Positions 35,168-47,219 of a DNA stretch of 64,000 nt are shown here, in pieces; position 1 is the stretch's first letter, and each line of letters opens with the position of its first letter. The notes beneath the pieces were generated by a model. The model ran no database searches, was not told where the DNA came from, and was given only the letters and a program-made list of their open reading frames with translations. The DNA is taken from the NCBI GenBank assembly GCA_916048095.2, contig OU696573.1:1592001-1656000 (forward strand), written 5' to 3'. The stretch comes from Sacculina carcini (Eukaryota; Arthropoda; Thecostraca; Sacculinidae). The position numbers were made by a program, and so were the translations under genes.

Positions 35168-36562
35168 GGTTTCAGCACAACTTATGCAACTGTTCATTTT
35201 TAAGAGCAACTATTTAGATTTAGAAAAACATTTCACACTATAATGCATTTTGAAATTTTTTAAACATAAACTCGATAAGCATGTATCTGGAAGACTTGAG
35301 AACATTGTGCTTGTGTGTGGTGCTAGACATCCTGCTTATTTACGTAGACATAATACAGACATAGGCAATATAATATAGACATAGCACTCTGATATAGACA
35401 CCCGTATTATTGCAATAAAATTGAACAATAATTTTTATACTTTTCGGGCAACCTTGTAGCAACTAGTTAGATCAACAGCACTGAAATATAATGACCGCAT
35501 AATCAGATGATGTTTTATCTGCGAAATCCATCTAGACCTCGGAACATTTTTGAAAATCAACATCGAGTGAGTGTCAAATTATATTGTATATTTAAATATC
35601 ACTGCGCGAGATGTGCGACAGATTCGACAGACTAGACAAGCATGTGAAACACAATAATTACACAACCGCGAAAATTATAAATACATTAAGTAGAAACAAA
35701 AACGTGAAACTTCAAAGTGTAATGTTAAGGAGTGATTTCAGTGTTTAAGTCTTATTACCCTGTAGGCGTTATTATTTAAAATTATTTAGTATTATTTAAA
35801 ATTGGTGATATTTTAGCGAAACATTGGGATCAACTTATTAGCGCAACTATTTGTGATTTAAGGCATCCAAATGTCACCCTTGTCGCCAGTGAGGTGACAG
35901 TTGAAGCTCATGAAGCATGCAATCCTAACACAACCGTCAATGCTCAAAACGTATTTTAGTGATAGTTATGGAATGTACACATTTTTCTCACAAAAAATAT
36001 GTTTTTCATAATTAAGCGATATTCATTACCCTTTACGAGTTTAATGAAGTTTCAGCGAAATTCTAAGTGCAACGTTTTAGCGCATCTTTTAGTAATTGTA
36101 ACGCAACTTTTCTTGATTTTTAGCGCACCAAAAGGTCACCCAAATAATAAGACACGTTGTTGATTTTACGTGCAGTATATTGACAGCATTAACACATCCA
36201 ACAGTTATGAATTGAATCACACAGATAGATGAAACTGTGGCGTTTGGCTCGCCACGCACTGATACGCGTTGACAACGCAACTTCTCCAGACCGACCGTAT
36301 TTTCACATACAATAAGTGAACTAACACGACACACAAACACAAACACACATATGACACGAACAAATACGACACGAATAAATACGACACTCAGACACACATA
36401 CTAATATTCGTGCACACAGCTTCTGGTAGGCTCGACCAGGTGGCGTGCGTAATGTGTCTTTGATTGATTGAATGTCGCTCGTGTGTAAAAAGGTGTGAAA
36501 TTTGTAAACAATTAATGAGTGCGTTGTGCTCTGCTGTGTGCGAGCTGTGTGTGTGTTCGAGC

Positions 36563-36602
<40 letters not shown>

Positions 36603-36844
36603 CGTGTGTTGTTCGGTGTTTCAAGTGCGCTTTGTCGATTTTGCGCATTGTGATTTGTGTGGAATTTGTGTTTCTTTTTGGCTCCACATCTTCTACATCA
36701 ACGTATCTGCTCAGTTATAGGAACTCAGTTTAATAAGCGCCAAGCACTGAATTCTTATTATTATTTTTAAATAAGTCCTGGATGGTGAGTGGACTTTTGG
36801 AATACATCAATGGCAGGATAGGAGGGCCGGCAGGGACGGGAGAG
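35168..36844. other. Spacer and 3' flank of GPCR copy 6
   Basis: Array spacer nearly identical to 28539-30170 in its first half. An 18-bp duplication in the flank repeats ACACGAA(C/T)AAATACG near 36354-36384. TG run at 36567-36598. No gene. Confidence 0.5.
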
Positions 36845-38377
36845 TCACGTGATGAATAGTGCATATTTATGCGGTCGGGCGCAATTGTGAGAGCGAGACT
36901 CAGTGTGTATTTGCGGTTTGTCAGCTGTCATGGATTCCAGCGATGTGGTGCACAACGGAAGCTGCACGTCATGTTTTATGTCAGTCATCGTTCCAGATAT
37001 TGGTCTGCGCTTTTGATTGTGGGCAATCAAATGAGGTTCAATTACCTTAAATTTCCTCCCTACACTTTGATCACTTGAAGTGCCTCCATTCATGTTTCCT
37101 CCATCCACCCAATTAGCCATCCATTCTTCAATGCTGTCGTCGATGCAGTCTTCGATGTCCATATTTTCCATCGATGAGATTTCCGAGCTCATTTCAATGT
37201 TTGTGATATGTTCAGTGTTGAATTTCGCTCCCTTCCTTGTTTCATTTGACTGATCGTTTTTGTGAATAATGTCGGCGGTGCTGTTCTGACCGGAACGATT
37301 GTGGTTGACATATTTTGCTGGCCTGATGGTCTCTCCATCACAAACCTCCTGCACGTCCACCACAAACACAGTGGGCAACCTGGCACCACCGCCTGTGTTT
37401 TCCACTTGACCTTCGTGTATTTCTGATCTACGTTGATGATGTGTGCTTGGTAATTGCTCGTTTCCATTGTTCTGCTGGATTTCCTCCACCTTATTACGGC
37501 ATGTAATCGCATTAAATAGAGCCGAGTATTCATTCCTCAACAATCTATTAGACAAGCCGAACACCCATCCATCCAATATATACGAGATCATGGTCATTTG
37601 AAGGCTCACATGTTTCAGCACTGCAGGTACTTGAATGATGAACTGGTCAATTAGCATTACAATACAGCTGGGCAGAATGAAGAACAAGGCTATAATTGTT
37701 CCCCGAATAACCCCACGGTAATTTCTCATAGTATTTTTGTTTTCTGTTACTCCCATTAATTTTCGCTGATCGCGGATTTCATTGGAATGCTTGGCTGCCT
37801 GGTGAGACACAATTACATTGAGGACAATCACCATCATGTTGATGATCAGAATCAAGCCATAAGTGAGACTTATAAGCCAGGAGGGAACAACATCTACTAT
37901 TATACACTTTCCCTCAGATTTATCCCATTCTCCGAAGTTCCATAGAAGAGCGAAGTGTATCAGCCAGTACAGCACGGCTGTTATCCACGGGCTTGTCAGC
38001 AGCATGAAGTGGTTGAACGACGTCATTACCTGGTAGTATCGCAGACCATGCTGGACCGACACGTATCTCTCAACGTTGAGAGCCAAAAGACACGCACTGG
38101 AACACAAGCCGAGCGAGAAGATGGAAGTCATGGTCATGGTGCAGGTAATGCGGGTCCGCTGAAAGTCTGTCTTGTTGAGAAATGAGTTGAATGCAACAAC
38201 TGCAAGTAGCAGAGCTTCGGCAGTTGCCATGTTGGCCAATGTTTGGAACATGATCTTGCAACGCAGTCGACGTCGAAACAAAATTAACAGCGCCGGCACA
38301 GACGACAGCAAAATACCCGCCAAACTTAACGGTATGGCTGTATGAAGCTCAACATTGTCTTGATCTTGATCAGCCAT
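36845..38377 (-). CDS. Rhodopsin-like GPCR, array copy 6 (510 aa), mosaic
   Basis: Intact and broadly the reciprocal of copy 5. Its N-terminal and middle parts (NVELHTAI, FNSFLNKTDF, EWDKSEGKCIIVDVV) match copy 3. The distal tail (VCDGETIRPAKYVNHNRSG, SSEISSMENMD, TSSDQSVG, KYALFIT) and the 3' flank match copy 4, and the sequence just upstream of the ATG is again copy-4-like. Unique changes include RTRITCTM and SIFSLGLCSS in TM3. Confidence 0.9.
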   Translation of the reverse strand: MADQDQDNVELHTAIPLSLAGILLSSVPALLILFRRRLRCKIMFQTLANMATAEALLLAVVAFNSFLNKTDFQRTRITCTMTMTSIFSLGLCSSACLLALNVERYVSVQHGLRYYQVMTSFNHFMLLTSPWITAVLYWLIHFALLWNFGEWDKSEGKCIIVDVVPSWLISLTYGLILIINMMVIVLNVIVSHQAAKHSNEIRDQRKLMGVTENKNTMRNYRGVIRGTIIALFFILPSCIVMLIDQFIIQVPAVLKHVSLQMTMISYILDGWVFGLSNRLLRNEYSALFNAITCRNKVEEIQQNNGNEQLPSTHHQRRSEIHEGQVENTGGGARLPTVFVVDVQEVCDGETIRPAKYVNHNRSGQNSTADIIHKNDQSNETRKGAKFNTEHITNIEMSSEISSMENMDIEDCIDDSIEEWMANWVDGGNMNGGTSSDQSVGRKFKVIEPHLIAHNQKRRPISGTMTDIKHDVQLPLCTTSLESMTADKPQIHTESRSHNCARPHKYALFIT

Positions 38378-39690
38378 TGCCAGTAGATACAACAGAGGAG
38401 GTCGTTTTTTGGCCGACACAACTGTAAGACAATGACACCGCGCAAACAAAAAATTACTAAGAATATATATTCCATAGTACCCATATATGATTTTGCTTAA
38501 TAAGGTATAGTTGGCAGTAGCGTGTGTCGATCAGCTGTGCTAACTATTCATTGAACAAGTGCGAAACTTTGATTGAGAAGGGGACAATGGCATTGCCTAT
38601 GGATATTTTGTGACAGCATAACAGACAGCTGGTCAAGCTAGTGAATGTGCCATCATGAGTTTTACAGATATAATACAATTACTTTCAGTGAGTTCCATTT
38701 GAATTAAAATATATATTGCTTTTATTCATGCTTCATTTGATTGCGGTGTTTGTTATTTAGCAAGGCATGACCCCACTGATTCATGTTTAGTTAAGCTATC
38801 ATATTAAGCATCACATTAAGCTCTTAGTAACAGTAGTGATGCAGATTGAAGTACACCTGAACTCGCTCTGTATTACTGGTCGAACACTGACGTCGCAACA
38901 TCTCCCTGGTTCACTATTCGCCTTCATTCTTCCTAATTTTCTACTATATCAGTGCAGAACTACCAAACGTCCGTAGTAAACTGCTTTGCTTCCAACTCTT
39001 TTATATATAATCTCTTCAATAACACTGTGGAAACAGTTGTTTTACCTGACACAAAAGGCGCGAGAATAAAGATGGGTTGGCTGATTGGTGACTGCTGCTC
39101 CGGAGATGTGACCAGAGTTGCGTGTCGTTGTCCAGTGAAATGCTGGCAATGTTTGTTGTGTTGTTTCAACCGCGGTTGCCATGCAAACCATTGCCTCACT
39201 CGCATTACCTTGCATTATCATCTGGTATTTGATATGCTTTCAATATTCACATGGTTGGTGCCATTGTGTCGTTGTGTTCGCAACAAAGGCCACTTTTTCA
39301 GAATGATGTGTTCTGTAGGCATAAAATGCAATCATATAATGGCGATATTGATGACCGGTAAGGTGACCTTTTGCTGCAAATGCAACTTTTTCATCATATA
39401 TTCTGTTCATCTTGAGAAGTCCAAAAATCTTTATTTTTTTATCTGAGGTAAGTATTGAATAAGTTATGAGTGCAACTTTTTGCAACTTTTTGTTTTTTGC
39501 GCAACTTTTGCGACATTTACATTTCTATGAGCAACTATTTTGATTTATAGCAATTATTTTACACTATAAGGATTTTTTTATTAAGTTTTCAATATAAACT
39601 CGATAAGCATGTATCTGGAAGACTTGAGAACATTGTGTCCGTGTGTGGTGCTAGACATCCTGATTATTTACGTTCCCATAGACATAATAC
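38378..39690. other. 5' flank of copy 6 and intergenic block without LINE
   Basis: The TATA-like core is lost here (TTAATAAGG on the plus strand). The spacer lacks the CR1-like LINE; the region equivalent to the intron acceptor is mutated (TGTTTTTTGCGC near 39490). A 164-codon plus-strand frame at 38952-39446 is open but not conserved. No supported gene. Confidence 0.5.
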
Positions 39691-40071
39691 ACTTTAGCTC
39701 ACGCATCGACACAACAATCCAGCCAATTATCTTGATCACAAGTTTATTGGAGTGTCAGGCAGGGTTGAGCAAAACACATAGAACCACACAAACAGGAGCC
39801 ACAAAACTCCTTGCCACGCAGAATCTCGAGAGCGGAAGCCTCGAACCAACGTCTCCGATTTTGGCGCACGCCGCATTTCATTGTGAACAAACATTATACA
39901 TACACAAAATATTCCCTTGCATAAAAGAACATTTTAAAACACAGCGTAGGAAATACAAAACGGTTTATGCGAAATGGTGAACAATTTTTAAAGTGCATGT
40001 ATGTGTACAGTTATGACGTGTTTGATTCGAATACCGATACTTGTTTTGAGGTACTCGACTGACGCACTACA
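39691..40071 (-). repeat. Partial 3' LTR of the gypsy fragment
   Basis: On the minus strand it begins TGTAGTGCGTCAGTCGAG right after the polypurine tract. It contains a poly(A)-signal-like AATAAA (complement of TTTATT near 39743). The far end lacks the expected CA, so it is truncated. Confidence 0.65.
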
Positions 40072-40084
40072 CCACCTCCCTCCT
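40072..40084 (-). other. Polypurine tract of the gypsy fragment
   Basis: The minus strand reads AGGAGGGAGGTGG immediately before the LTR start TGTAG. Confidence 0.7.
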
Positions 40085-41111
40085 ACCGCAAACGCGCAGG
40101 AGGCCGGATGGTCCTGCCGCAACGCATTCGACCAGTGGAGTTACTTGGTGGTATAAATGGTTGAGCCATGGCTGTTGTCTCCACTGTTCTGTCACGTACT
40201 CGAGCTGGAGCTGAATCCTTTCGGTCGACCGTCAGCTCGGCTGGAAGGCTGAAACTCGCTCGTGGAGAATAACTGTACACCGTCGTTTGATCACTGGAGG
40301 ATACACGTCGAGATGGCGCAGTGCGTACCGTCTGGTGCCCAGTGATGATTTGCCCCGAACAAGACGGCTGGTTCAGTGCCTCAGTGCTACGATGCGGTGT
40401 CGAGCCTCTGATCACTGCGTCCATTCCGTCATACGATGTGTCGAGTCGAGCCGGTACGCAGCGATCAATGCTGACCCTCTGGCTGGAGCCATTACGGATG
40501 ACTACGTGTTTGTCCGTCCTCGATTGCACTTTAAATGGTCCATTGATGACAGGTGACAAGGAACCACGGGATTCGGCTCGCACAGAGACATGCGTGCAGG
40601 TTGTCATGGCCTCAGGAAAATTCCTTTCACCGTCTGTGCACGTGGTGGCATGGGACGCAGTTTTCGCATCGCAGATTTCAGTCGCTCACAGAAAGTTACC
40701 GGTGTGACTGGTTGAACACCGGAGGGAACGACTAATTCGCCAGGAAGACACAGCGGCTCACCCAGGACGACTTCTGCACTGGAACACTGCAAGTCCTCTT
40801 TTACCGCCGCACGGATACCCAGAAGCACGAGCGGTAGCCGTTCCGTCCATCTAGGAGAAGAGCCAGTCGCGCGAAGACTGGTTTTAAGTTGACGATGGAA
40901 CCGTTCCACCATACCATTGGCTTGTGGATGGTAGGCCTTGCTGCGTTTCCTCTTGATACCCAACAAACACATCAACTGCTGCCACAACCTGGACTCAAAC
41001 TGTCGCCCTTGGTCGTTGGTGATCGATGCCGGCACACCAAAGCGAGTGATCCAGTGAAACAGAAGTGATTTAGCGACAGTTTTGGTGTCGCTAGTTGTCA
41101 GTGGTATCGCC
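40083..41111 (-). pseudogene. Gypsy integrase, truncated and frameshifted
   Basis: The upstream piece, reading down to about 40604, carries the second and third catalytic residues of the DDE triad: Asp in ITNDQGRQFES and Glu in NGMVERFHR, 35 residues apart as expected. The first Asp and the zinc-binding domain are missing. A single-base frameshift near 40605 leads into the downstream piece (40083-40607), with a GPY/F-type module (NGPFKVQSRTDKHVVIRNG, SIDRCVPARL). It is inactive. Integrase of this type joins element DNA to the chromosome. Confidence 0.85.
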
Positions 41112-41931
41112 ACAAATACGTGAAACTCCAAAGTGTAATGTTAAGGAGGGATTTCATTTTTTAAATTTTATTACCCTATTATTTAAAATTGGTGATATTT
41201 AAGCGAAACATTGGGATCAACTTATTAGCGCAACTATTTGCGATTTTAGCGCATCCGAATGTCACCCTTGTCGCCAGTGAGGTGACAGTTGAAGCTCATG
41301 AAGCATACAATCCCAACACAACCGCCAATGCTCAAAACGTAGCGATAGTTATGGAATGTAAACAGAACACATTTTTCTCACAAAAAGTATGTTTTTCATA
41401 ATTATGTGATTTCCACTACCCTTTACGGGTTTAGTGAAGTTTCCGCAAAATTCTAAGTGCAACGTCTTAGCGCAACTTTTATTAATTGTAACGCAACTTT
41501 TCTTGATTTTTAGCGCACCAAAAGGTCACCCAAATAATAAGACACGTTGTTGATTTCACGTGCAGTATATTGACAGCATTAACACATCCAACAGTTATGA
41601 ATTGAATCACACAGATAGATGAAACTGTGGCGTTTGGCTCGCCACGCACTGATGCACGTTGACAACGCAACTTCTCCAGACCGACCGTATTTTTACATAC
41701 AATAAGTGAACTAACACGACACACAAACACACATATGTCACGAACAAATACGACACTCAGACACACATACTAATAGTCGTGTACACAGCTTCTGGTAGGC
41801 TCGGCCAGGTGGCGTGCGAAATGTGTCGTTGATTGATTGAATGTCGCTCGTGTGGAAAAAGGTGTGAAATTTGTAAACATTTAATGAGTGCGTTGTGCTC
41901 TGCTGTGTGCGAGCTGTGTGTGTGTTCGAGC

Positions 41932-42002
<71 letters not shown>

Positions 42003-42228
42003 TGTTCGGTGTTTCAAGTGCGCTTTGTCGATTGTGATTTGTGTGGTATTTGTGTTTCTTTTTGGCTCCACATCTTCTACATCAACGTATCTGCTCAGTT
42101 ATAGGAACTCAGTTTAATAAGCGCCAAGCACTGAATTCTTATTATTATTTTTAAATAAGTCCTGGATGGTGAGTGGACTTTTGGAATACATCAATGGCTG
42201 GATAGGAGGGCCGGCAGGGACGGGAGAG
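41112..42228. other. Distal spacer and 3' flank of GPCR copy 7
   Basis: Array spacer with GCGCAACTTTT-type motifs near 41475 and 41500, then the flank with the longest microsatellite of the window. No gene. Confidence 0.5.
41936..42001. repeat. (TG)33 microsatellite
   Basis: 66 bp of uninterrupted TG. The same position holds shorter runs in other units, for example 36567-36598 and 48619-48648, so the repeat is expanding independently in each copy. Confidence 0.98.
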
Positions 42229-43761
42229 TCACGTGATGAATAGTGCATATTTATGCGGTCGGGCGCAATTGTGAGAGCGAGACTCAGTGTGTATTTGCGG
42301 TCTGTCAGCTGTCATGGATTCCAGCGATGTGGTGCACAACGGAAGCTGCACGTCATGTTTTATGTCAGTCATCGTTCCAGCTATTGGTCTGCGCTTTTGA
42401 TTGTGGGCAATCAAATGAGGTTCAATTACCTCAAATTTCCTCCCTACACTAAGATCACTTGAAGTGCCTCCATTCATGTTTCCTCCATCGACCCAATTAG
42501 CCATCCATTCTTCAATGCTGTCGTCGATGCAGTCTTCGATGTCCAAATTTTCCATCGATGACATTTCCGAGCTCATTTCAATGTTTGTGATATGTTCAGT
42601 GTTGAATTTCGTTCCTTTCGTTGTTTCATTTGACTGATCGTTTTTGTGAATGATGTCGGCGGTGCTGTTCTGACCGGAACGATTGTGGTTGACATATTTT
42701 GCTGGCCTGATGGTCTCTCTATCACAAACCTCCTGCACGTCCACCACAAACACAGTGGGCAACCTGGCACCACCGCCTGTGTTTTCCACTTGACCTTCGT
42801 GTATTTCTGATCTACGTTGATCATGTGTACTTGGTAATTGCTCGTTTTCATTGTTCTGCTGGGTTTCCTCCACCTTATTACCGCATGTAATCGCATTAAA
42901 TATTGTCGAGTATTCACTCCTCAACAATCTATTAGACAAGCCGAACACCCATCCGTCCAATATATACGAGATCATGGTCATTTGAAGGCTCACATTTTTC
43001 AGCACTGCAGGTACTTGAATGACTAACTGGTCAATTAGCATTACAATACAGCTGGGCAGAATGAAGAACAAGGCTATAATTGTTCCCCGAATAACCCCAC
43101 GGTAATTTCTCATAGTATTTTTGTTTTCCGTTACTCCCATTAATCTTCGCTGATCACGGATTTCATTGGAATGCTTGGCTGCCTGGTGAGACACAATTAC
43201 ATTGAGGACAATCACCATCATGTTGATGATCAGAATTATACCATAAGTGAGACTTATAAGCCAGGAGGGAACAAGAACTATTATTATACACTTTCCCTCA
43301 AATTTCTCCCATTCTCCGAAGTTACATAGAAGAGCGTAGCGTATCAGCCAGTACAGCACGGCTGTTATCCACGGGCTTGTCAGCAGCATGAAGTGGTTGA
43401 ACGACGTCATTACCTGGTAGTATCGCAGACCATGCTGGACCGACACGTATCTCTCAACGTTGAGAGCCAAAAGACACGCACTGGAACACACAGAGAGCGA
43501 GGAGACGGAAGTTATGGTCAGGGTGCAGGTAATGCGGGTCTGCTGAAAGTCTAGCGTGTTGAGAAATGAGTTGAATGCAACAAAGGCCAGCAGCAGAGCT
43601 TCGGCAGTTGCCATGTTGGCCAATGTTTGGAACATGATCTTGCAACGCAGTCGACGTCGAAACAAAATTATCAGCGCCGGCACGGACGACAGTAAAATAC
43701 CCGCCAAACTTAACGGTATGGCTGTATGGAGTTGACCATTGTCTTGATCTTGATCAGCCAT
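42229..43761 (-). CDS. Rhodopsin-like GPCR, array copy 7 (510 aa)
   Basis: Intact long-tail paralogue with NGQLHTAI at the N-terminus, PALIILF in TM1, FNSFLNTLDFQQTRITC in ECL1, IRYALLCNFGEWEKFEGKCIIIVL in TM4-ECL2, and LKNVS (NVS sequon) in ECL3. Helix 8 has SEYSTIF and the following Cys is in AITCGNK. The tail differs at several points (NNENEQ, THDQ, CDRET, TTKGTKFNTEH). Its N-terminal region is repeated in copy 8. Confidence 0.9.
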   Translation of the reverse strand: MADQDQDNGQLHTAIPLSLAGILLSSVPALIILFRRRLRCKIMFQTLANMATAEALLLAFVAFNSFLNTLDFQQTRITCTLTITSVSSLSVCSSACLLALNVERYVSVQHGLRYYQVMTSFNHFMLLTSPWITAVLYWLIRYALLCNFGEWEKFEGKCIIIVLVPSWLISLTYGIILIINMMVIVLNVIVSHQAAKHSNEIRDQRRLMGVTENKNTMRNYRGVIRGTIIALFFILPSCIVMLIDQLVIQVPAVLKNVSLQMTMISYILDGWVFGLSNRLLRSEYSTIFNAITCGNKVEETQQNNENEQLPSTHDQRRSEIHEGQVENTGGGARLPTVFVVDVQEVCDRETIRPAKYVNHNRSGQNSTADIIHKNDQSNETTKGTKFNTEHITNIEMSSEMSSMENLDIEDCIDDSIEEWMANWVDGGNMNGGTSSDLSVGRKFEVIEPHLIAHNQKRRPIAGTMTDIKHDVQLPLCTTSLESMTADRPQIHTESRSHNCARPHKYALFIT

Positions 43762-44890
43762 TGCCAGTAGAAACAACAGAGGAGGTAGTTTTTTGGCCGA
43801 CACAACTGTAAGACAATGACACCGCGCACACAAAAACTTACTAAAAATATATATTCCATAGTACCTATATATGATTTTGCTTTATAAGGTATAGTTGGCA
43901 GTAGCGTGTGTTCATCAGCTGTGCTAACTATTCATTAGACAAGTGCGGAACTTTAATTGAGAAGGGAACAATGGTATTGCCTATGGGTATTTTTTAACCA
44001 GCGCGCGACTCCATGACAGACAGCTGGTCCAGCTAGTGAATGTGCCATCATGAGTTTTACAGAAATAATACAATTACTTTCAGTGAGTTCCATTTGAATT
44101 AAATAAATATTGCTTTTATTCAGGCTTCATTTGATTGCTGTTTTTGTTAATTAGCAGGGCATGCCCCCACTGATTCAATTTCAGTTAAGCTATCATATTA
44201 AGTATCACATTAAGCTCTTAGTAACAATAGTGATGGAAGTACACCTTAACCCGCTCTGTATTACTGGTCGAGCACTGACGTCGCAACATCTCCCTGGTCC
44301 ACTATTATCCTGCATTCTTCCTAATTTTCTACTATATCTGTGCAGAACTACCAAACGTCCGTAGTGAACTGACTTGCTTCCAACTCTTGTATATATAATC
44401 TCTTCAATAACACTGTGGAAACAGTTGTTTTACCTGACACAAAAGGCGCGAGAATAAAGATTGGTTGGTTGATTGGTGACTGCTGCTCCGGAGATGTGAC
44501 CAGGGTTGCGTGTCGTTGTCCAGTGAAATGCTGGCAATGTTTGTTGTGTTGTTTCAACGGCAATGGTTGCCATGCACACCATTGCGTCACAAGGATTACG
44601 TTACATTAGCATCTGGTATTTAATATGCTTTCAATATTCACATGGTTGGTGCCATTGTGTCGTTGTGTTCGCAACAAAGGCCACTTTTTCAGAATGATGT
44701 GTCCTGCAGCCATAAAATGCAATCATATAATGGCGATATTGATGACCAGTAAGGTGACCTTTTGTTGCATATGCAACTTTTTCATCATATATTCTGTTCT
44801 TATTGAGAAGTCCAAAAATCTTTATTTTATTGATCTGAGGTAAGTATTTAATAATTTATACACGCAACTTTTTGCAACTTTTTGGTTTCA
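43762..44890. other. 5' flank of copy 7 and intergenic block
   Basis: Conserved flank with TATAAAGC and spacer. The intron-like donor GTAAGT is at 44841, with the LINE at its acceptor. Nearly identical to 50428-51130 in its first part. No gene. Confidence 0.5.
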
Positions 44891-47219
44891 ACAACAACAA
44901 CAACAGCAAATGTATTTTCTATAGCGCACACAGTAATCAGAGGAGCGAAACATAACACATAAATGGACGAAAGAAAAAAAAGAATTAAGTAGCTCGGCGG
45001 GGGAGAGTCACAATGAGCAGTCGAAGAAAGTCAATATACATGGTAATATTGGAGTAAATATAGAGTAGATACATGGATATGAATAAATACATGTAAACAT
45101 AGAGTTACTGAGCAAAATTATCAAATAAGTAAAAGTAGGTGAGGGCACAAACAAGCAAGTGGCAATATGAGGGCTAGTGTCGTCGACACGGAGGGGTAAG
45201 AGGGGACGGCAAGGATAGTAAATAGTTGTGCAGTGAGGTAGGAAAGGACATGTAAGATTTCTTCTCCAGTATGTGAAGAGGTAGATAATCATATACACGA
45301 GGAGCAGAGATGAAGAATGATTTAGCGCACCAGCTGGATGCATGGAGAGCAGGATGGGAGACGGGGGGAACAGGACGACGGCTAGAAAGATTGGTGTTAT
45401 AGGTAAGTAGCGAAGACAGATAGGCAGGTAGAGAAGACGTGTGAAGAAGTTTATATACAAGACAACATAGCTTAAAATGAATCCTAGAGACAGCGGGCAG
45501 CCAACCGAGTTTGTGAATGTGAGCGTAGGTAGGTGTTCTGGGAGGGAGACGTAACACAAATCTGCACGAGAGATTGATGATAGACTGGAGGGAGCGAATA
45601 GACTTTTGAGGTAGATGAAAAAATAAAGAGTTACAATAGTCAATACGTGAGAATATATAAGAATTTACAAGGAGAAGAGCGGATGACTCGTCTATGTATT
45701 GACGTATAGGGTAAAATTGTCTTAAGGTGAAACGGCAGGAACGATGGATGTACGAGAGATGCTTGCAGAAATTGAGGGAAGGATCCAAAAAAATACTTAG
45801 GTTTCGGATGTGGGACGAGAGAGGCAAATCAAATGAGCAAGGGGTAATTCTGGGGGAATGAAACAAAATTATTTCCGTTTTGTCAGGGTTCAGTAAAAGT
45901 TTTCTGGAGGACGCCCATGCAGAAATGTGTGATAAGAGTTGACCGACCAGACCAAGTTTAGAAAGAGAGAAAGGAAAGTAAATTTGAATGTCGTCCGCGT
46001 AAATATGAAATATGATAGGATAAGAGCGAAGAATAGGGCAAAGAGTAGAAACATAAGGATTGAATAGAAGGGGACCGAGAAGAGAGCCTTGGGGAACACC
46101 GGACTTGAGATGTACATGATTGGAAAATTCTGCATTGGAGCGTACAGCAAAGGTCCTGTCAGTCAGATTGGAAGACAGGAGATTTAGGGCAGAAGATGAC
46201 AGGCCAACGTGAGCAAGATCTTGACAGAGAATAGAATGGTCGACAAGGTCAAAAGCAGAAGATAAATCTAGAGAAATAAAGAGGACAGAGTCGCCGGTAG
46301 AAAAAGAAGTAAAAATATCATTTAAGAGGGAAAGAAGAACAGTTTCAGTGGAGTGATTAGAATTGAAACCGGATTGACAAGGATCAAGGGCTGAATTTAT
46401 ACAAGGTCGCAGCTAGGGCAGAATAGCGGCTCCAGGGATGGATTTCTTAGGACAGGGGAGACAATTGCGTGTTGAGATGCCAGAAAAGTACCATGGAGGA
46501 AAGAAGAGTTAATAAAGTGAGTGAGTAAAGGAGCGAGAAGAATGACAGAGTCAGAAAGTGCCTTAAAGTTGATAGGATCTGAGGTGCACCTCGAATTGTG
46601 TAGTTTCTTAAGGAATATGGCGGTGGTAGCAGGAGAGATAGGAGAAAAGGAATCCAAGGAGATATTGGAGGACGGGAAAGTCAAGGACAGTGAAGAGGAC
46701 GACAATTTTTATTCGGCTTTGGAAAGTTTTTTCTGGAAAAATAATGAGAAGTCAGACGCCGAAATTGAGCAGGGAGTTGATTTTGCAATACCGGTGAGAG
46801 ATTTCAAGGTCTAGGTACTTGGACTGGGAGGACGTTGAGCGTGAAGTAAGTTTTGATTTATAGAAAGAAGATTTGGCGGCAGTAAGAGCAGAAATAAAAG
46901 AATTTCGGGCAGTGCAAAACTGAGACCACTTCAGGTCAGTTTTGAACCGGCGCCAGCAGCGCTCACGGGCCCGAGACTCAGCTCGCAGACGGCGTAAGTC
47001 AGGAGTTAGCCATGGTTGCTGGCTGACAGAAGGTTTGACGACACATATGCGCAAGGGGAACAGTGTATCATTGATGCTAGACAAACACTCATTGATAAAA
47101 TGGGAAAGAGCCATCGGGGGAAGGAAATGGTAATGTATCGGAGATAGAGAATGAGAGACGAGAAGCCTGAAATGGGGAGTCAAAATTACGGAAGATTTGT
47201 GAGAAGTAAGTTTTAGAAG
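44891..47219 (-). mobile_element. CR1/L2-like LINE fragment, copy C
   Basis: 2329 bp, GGTTTCA flanks at 44884-44890 and 47220-47226. Nearly identical to copies A and B, although it lies two genes away from B, so this unit was also copied recently. Confidence 0.9.

Larger units (their letters stand above)
39691..41111 (-). mobile_element. Ty3/gypsy LTR retrotransposon fragment
   Basis: This is the 3' end of an element on the minus strand: integrase C-terminal part, polypurine tract and partial 3' LTR. The flanking array spacer breaks at GACATAATAC on the left and resumes at ACAAATACGTGAAAC on the right, with about 470 bp of spacer missing, so insertion was accompanied or followed by a deletion. 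No target duplication is visible. Confidence 0.8.
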
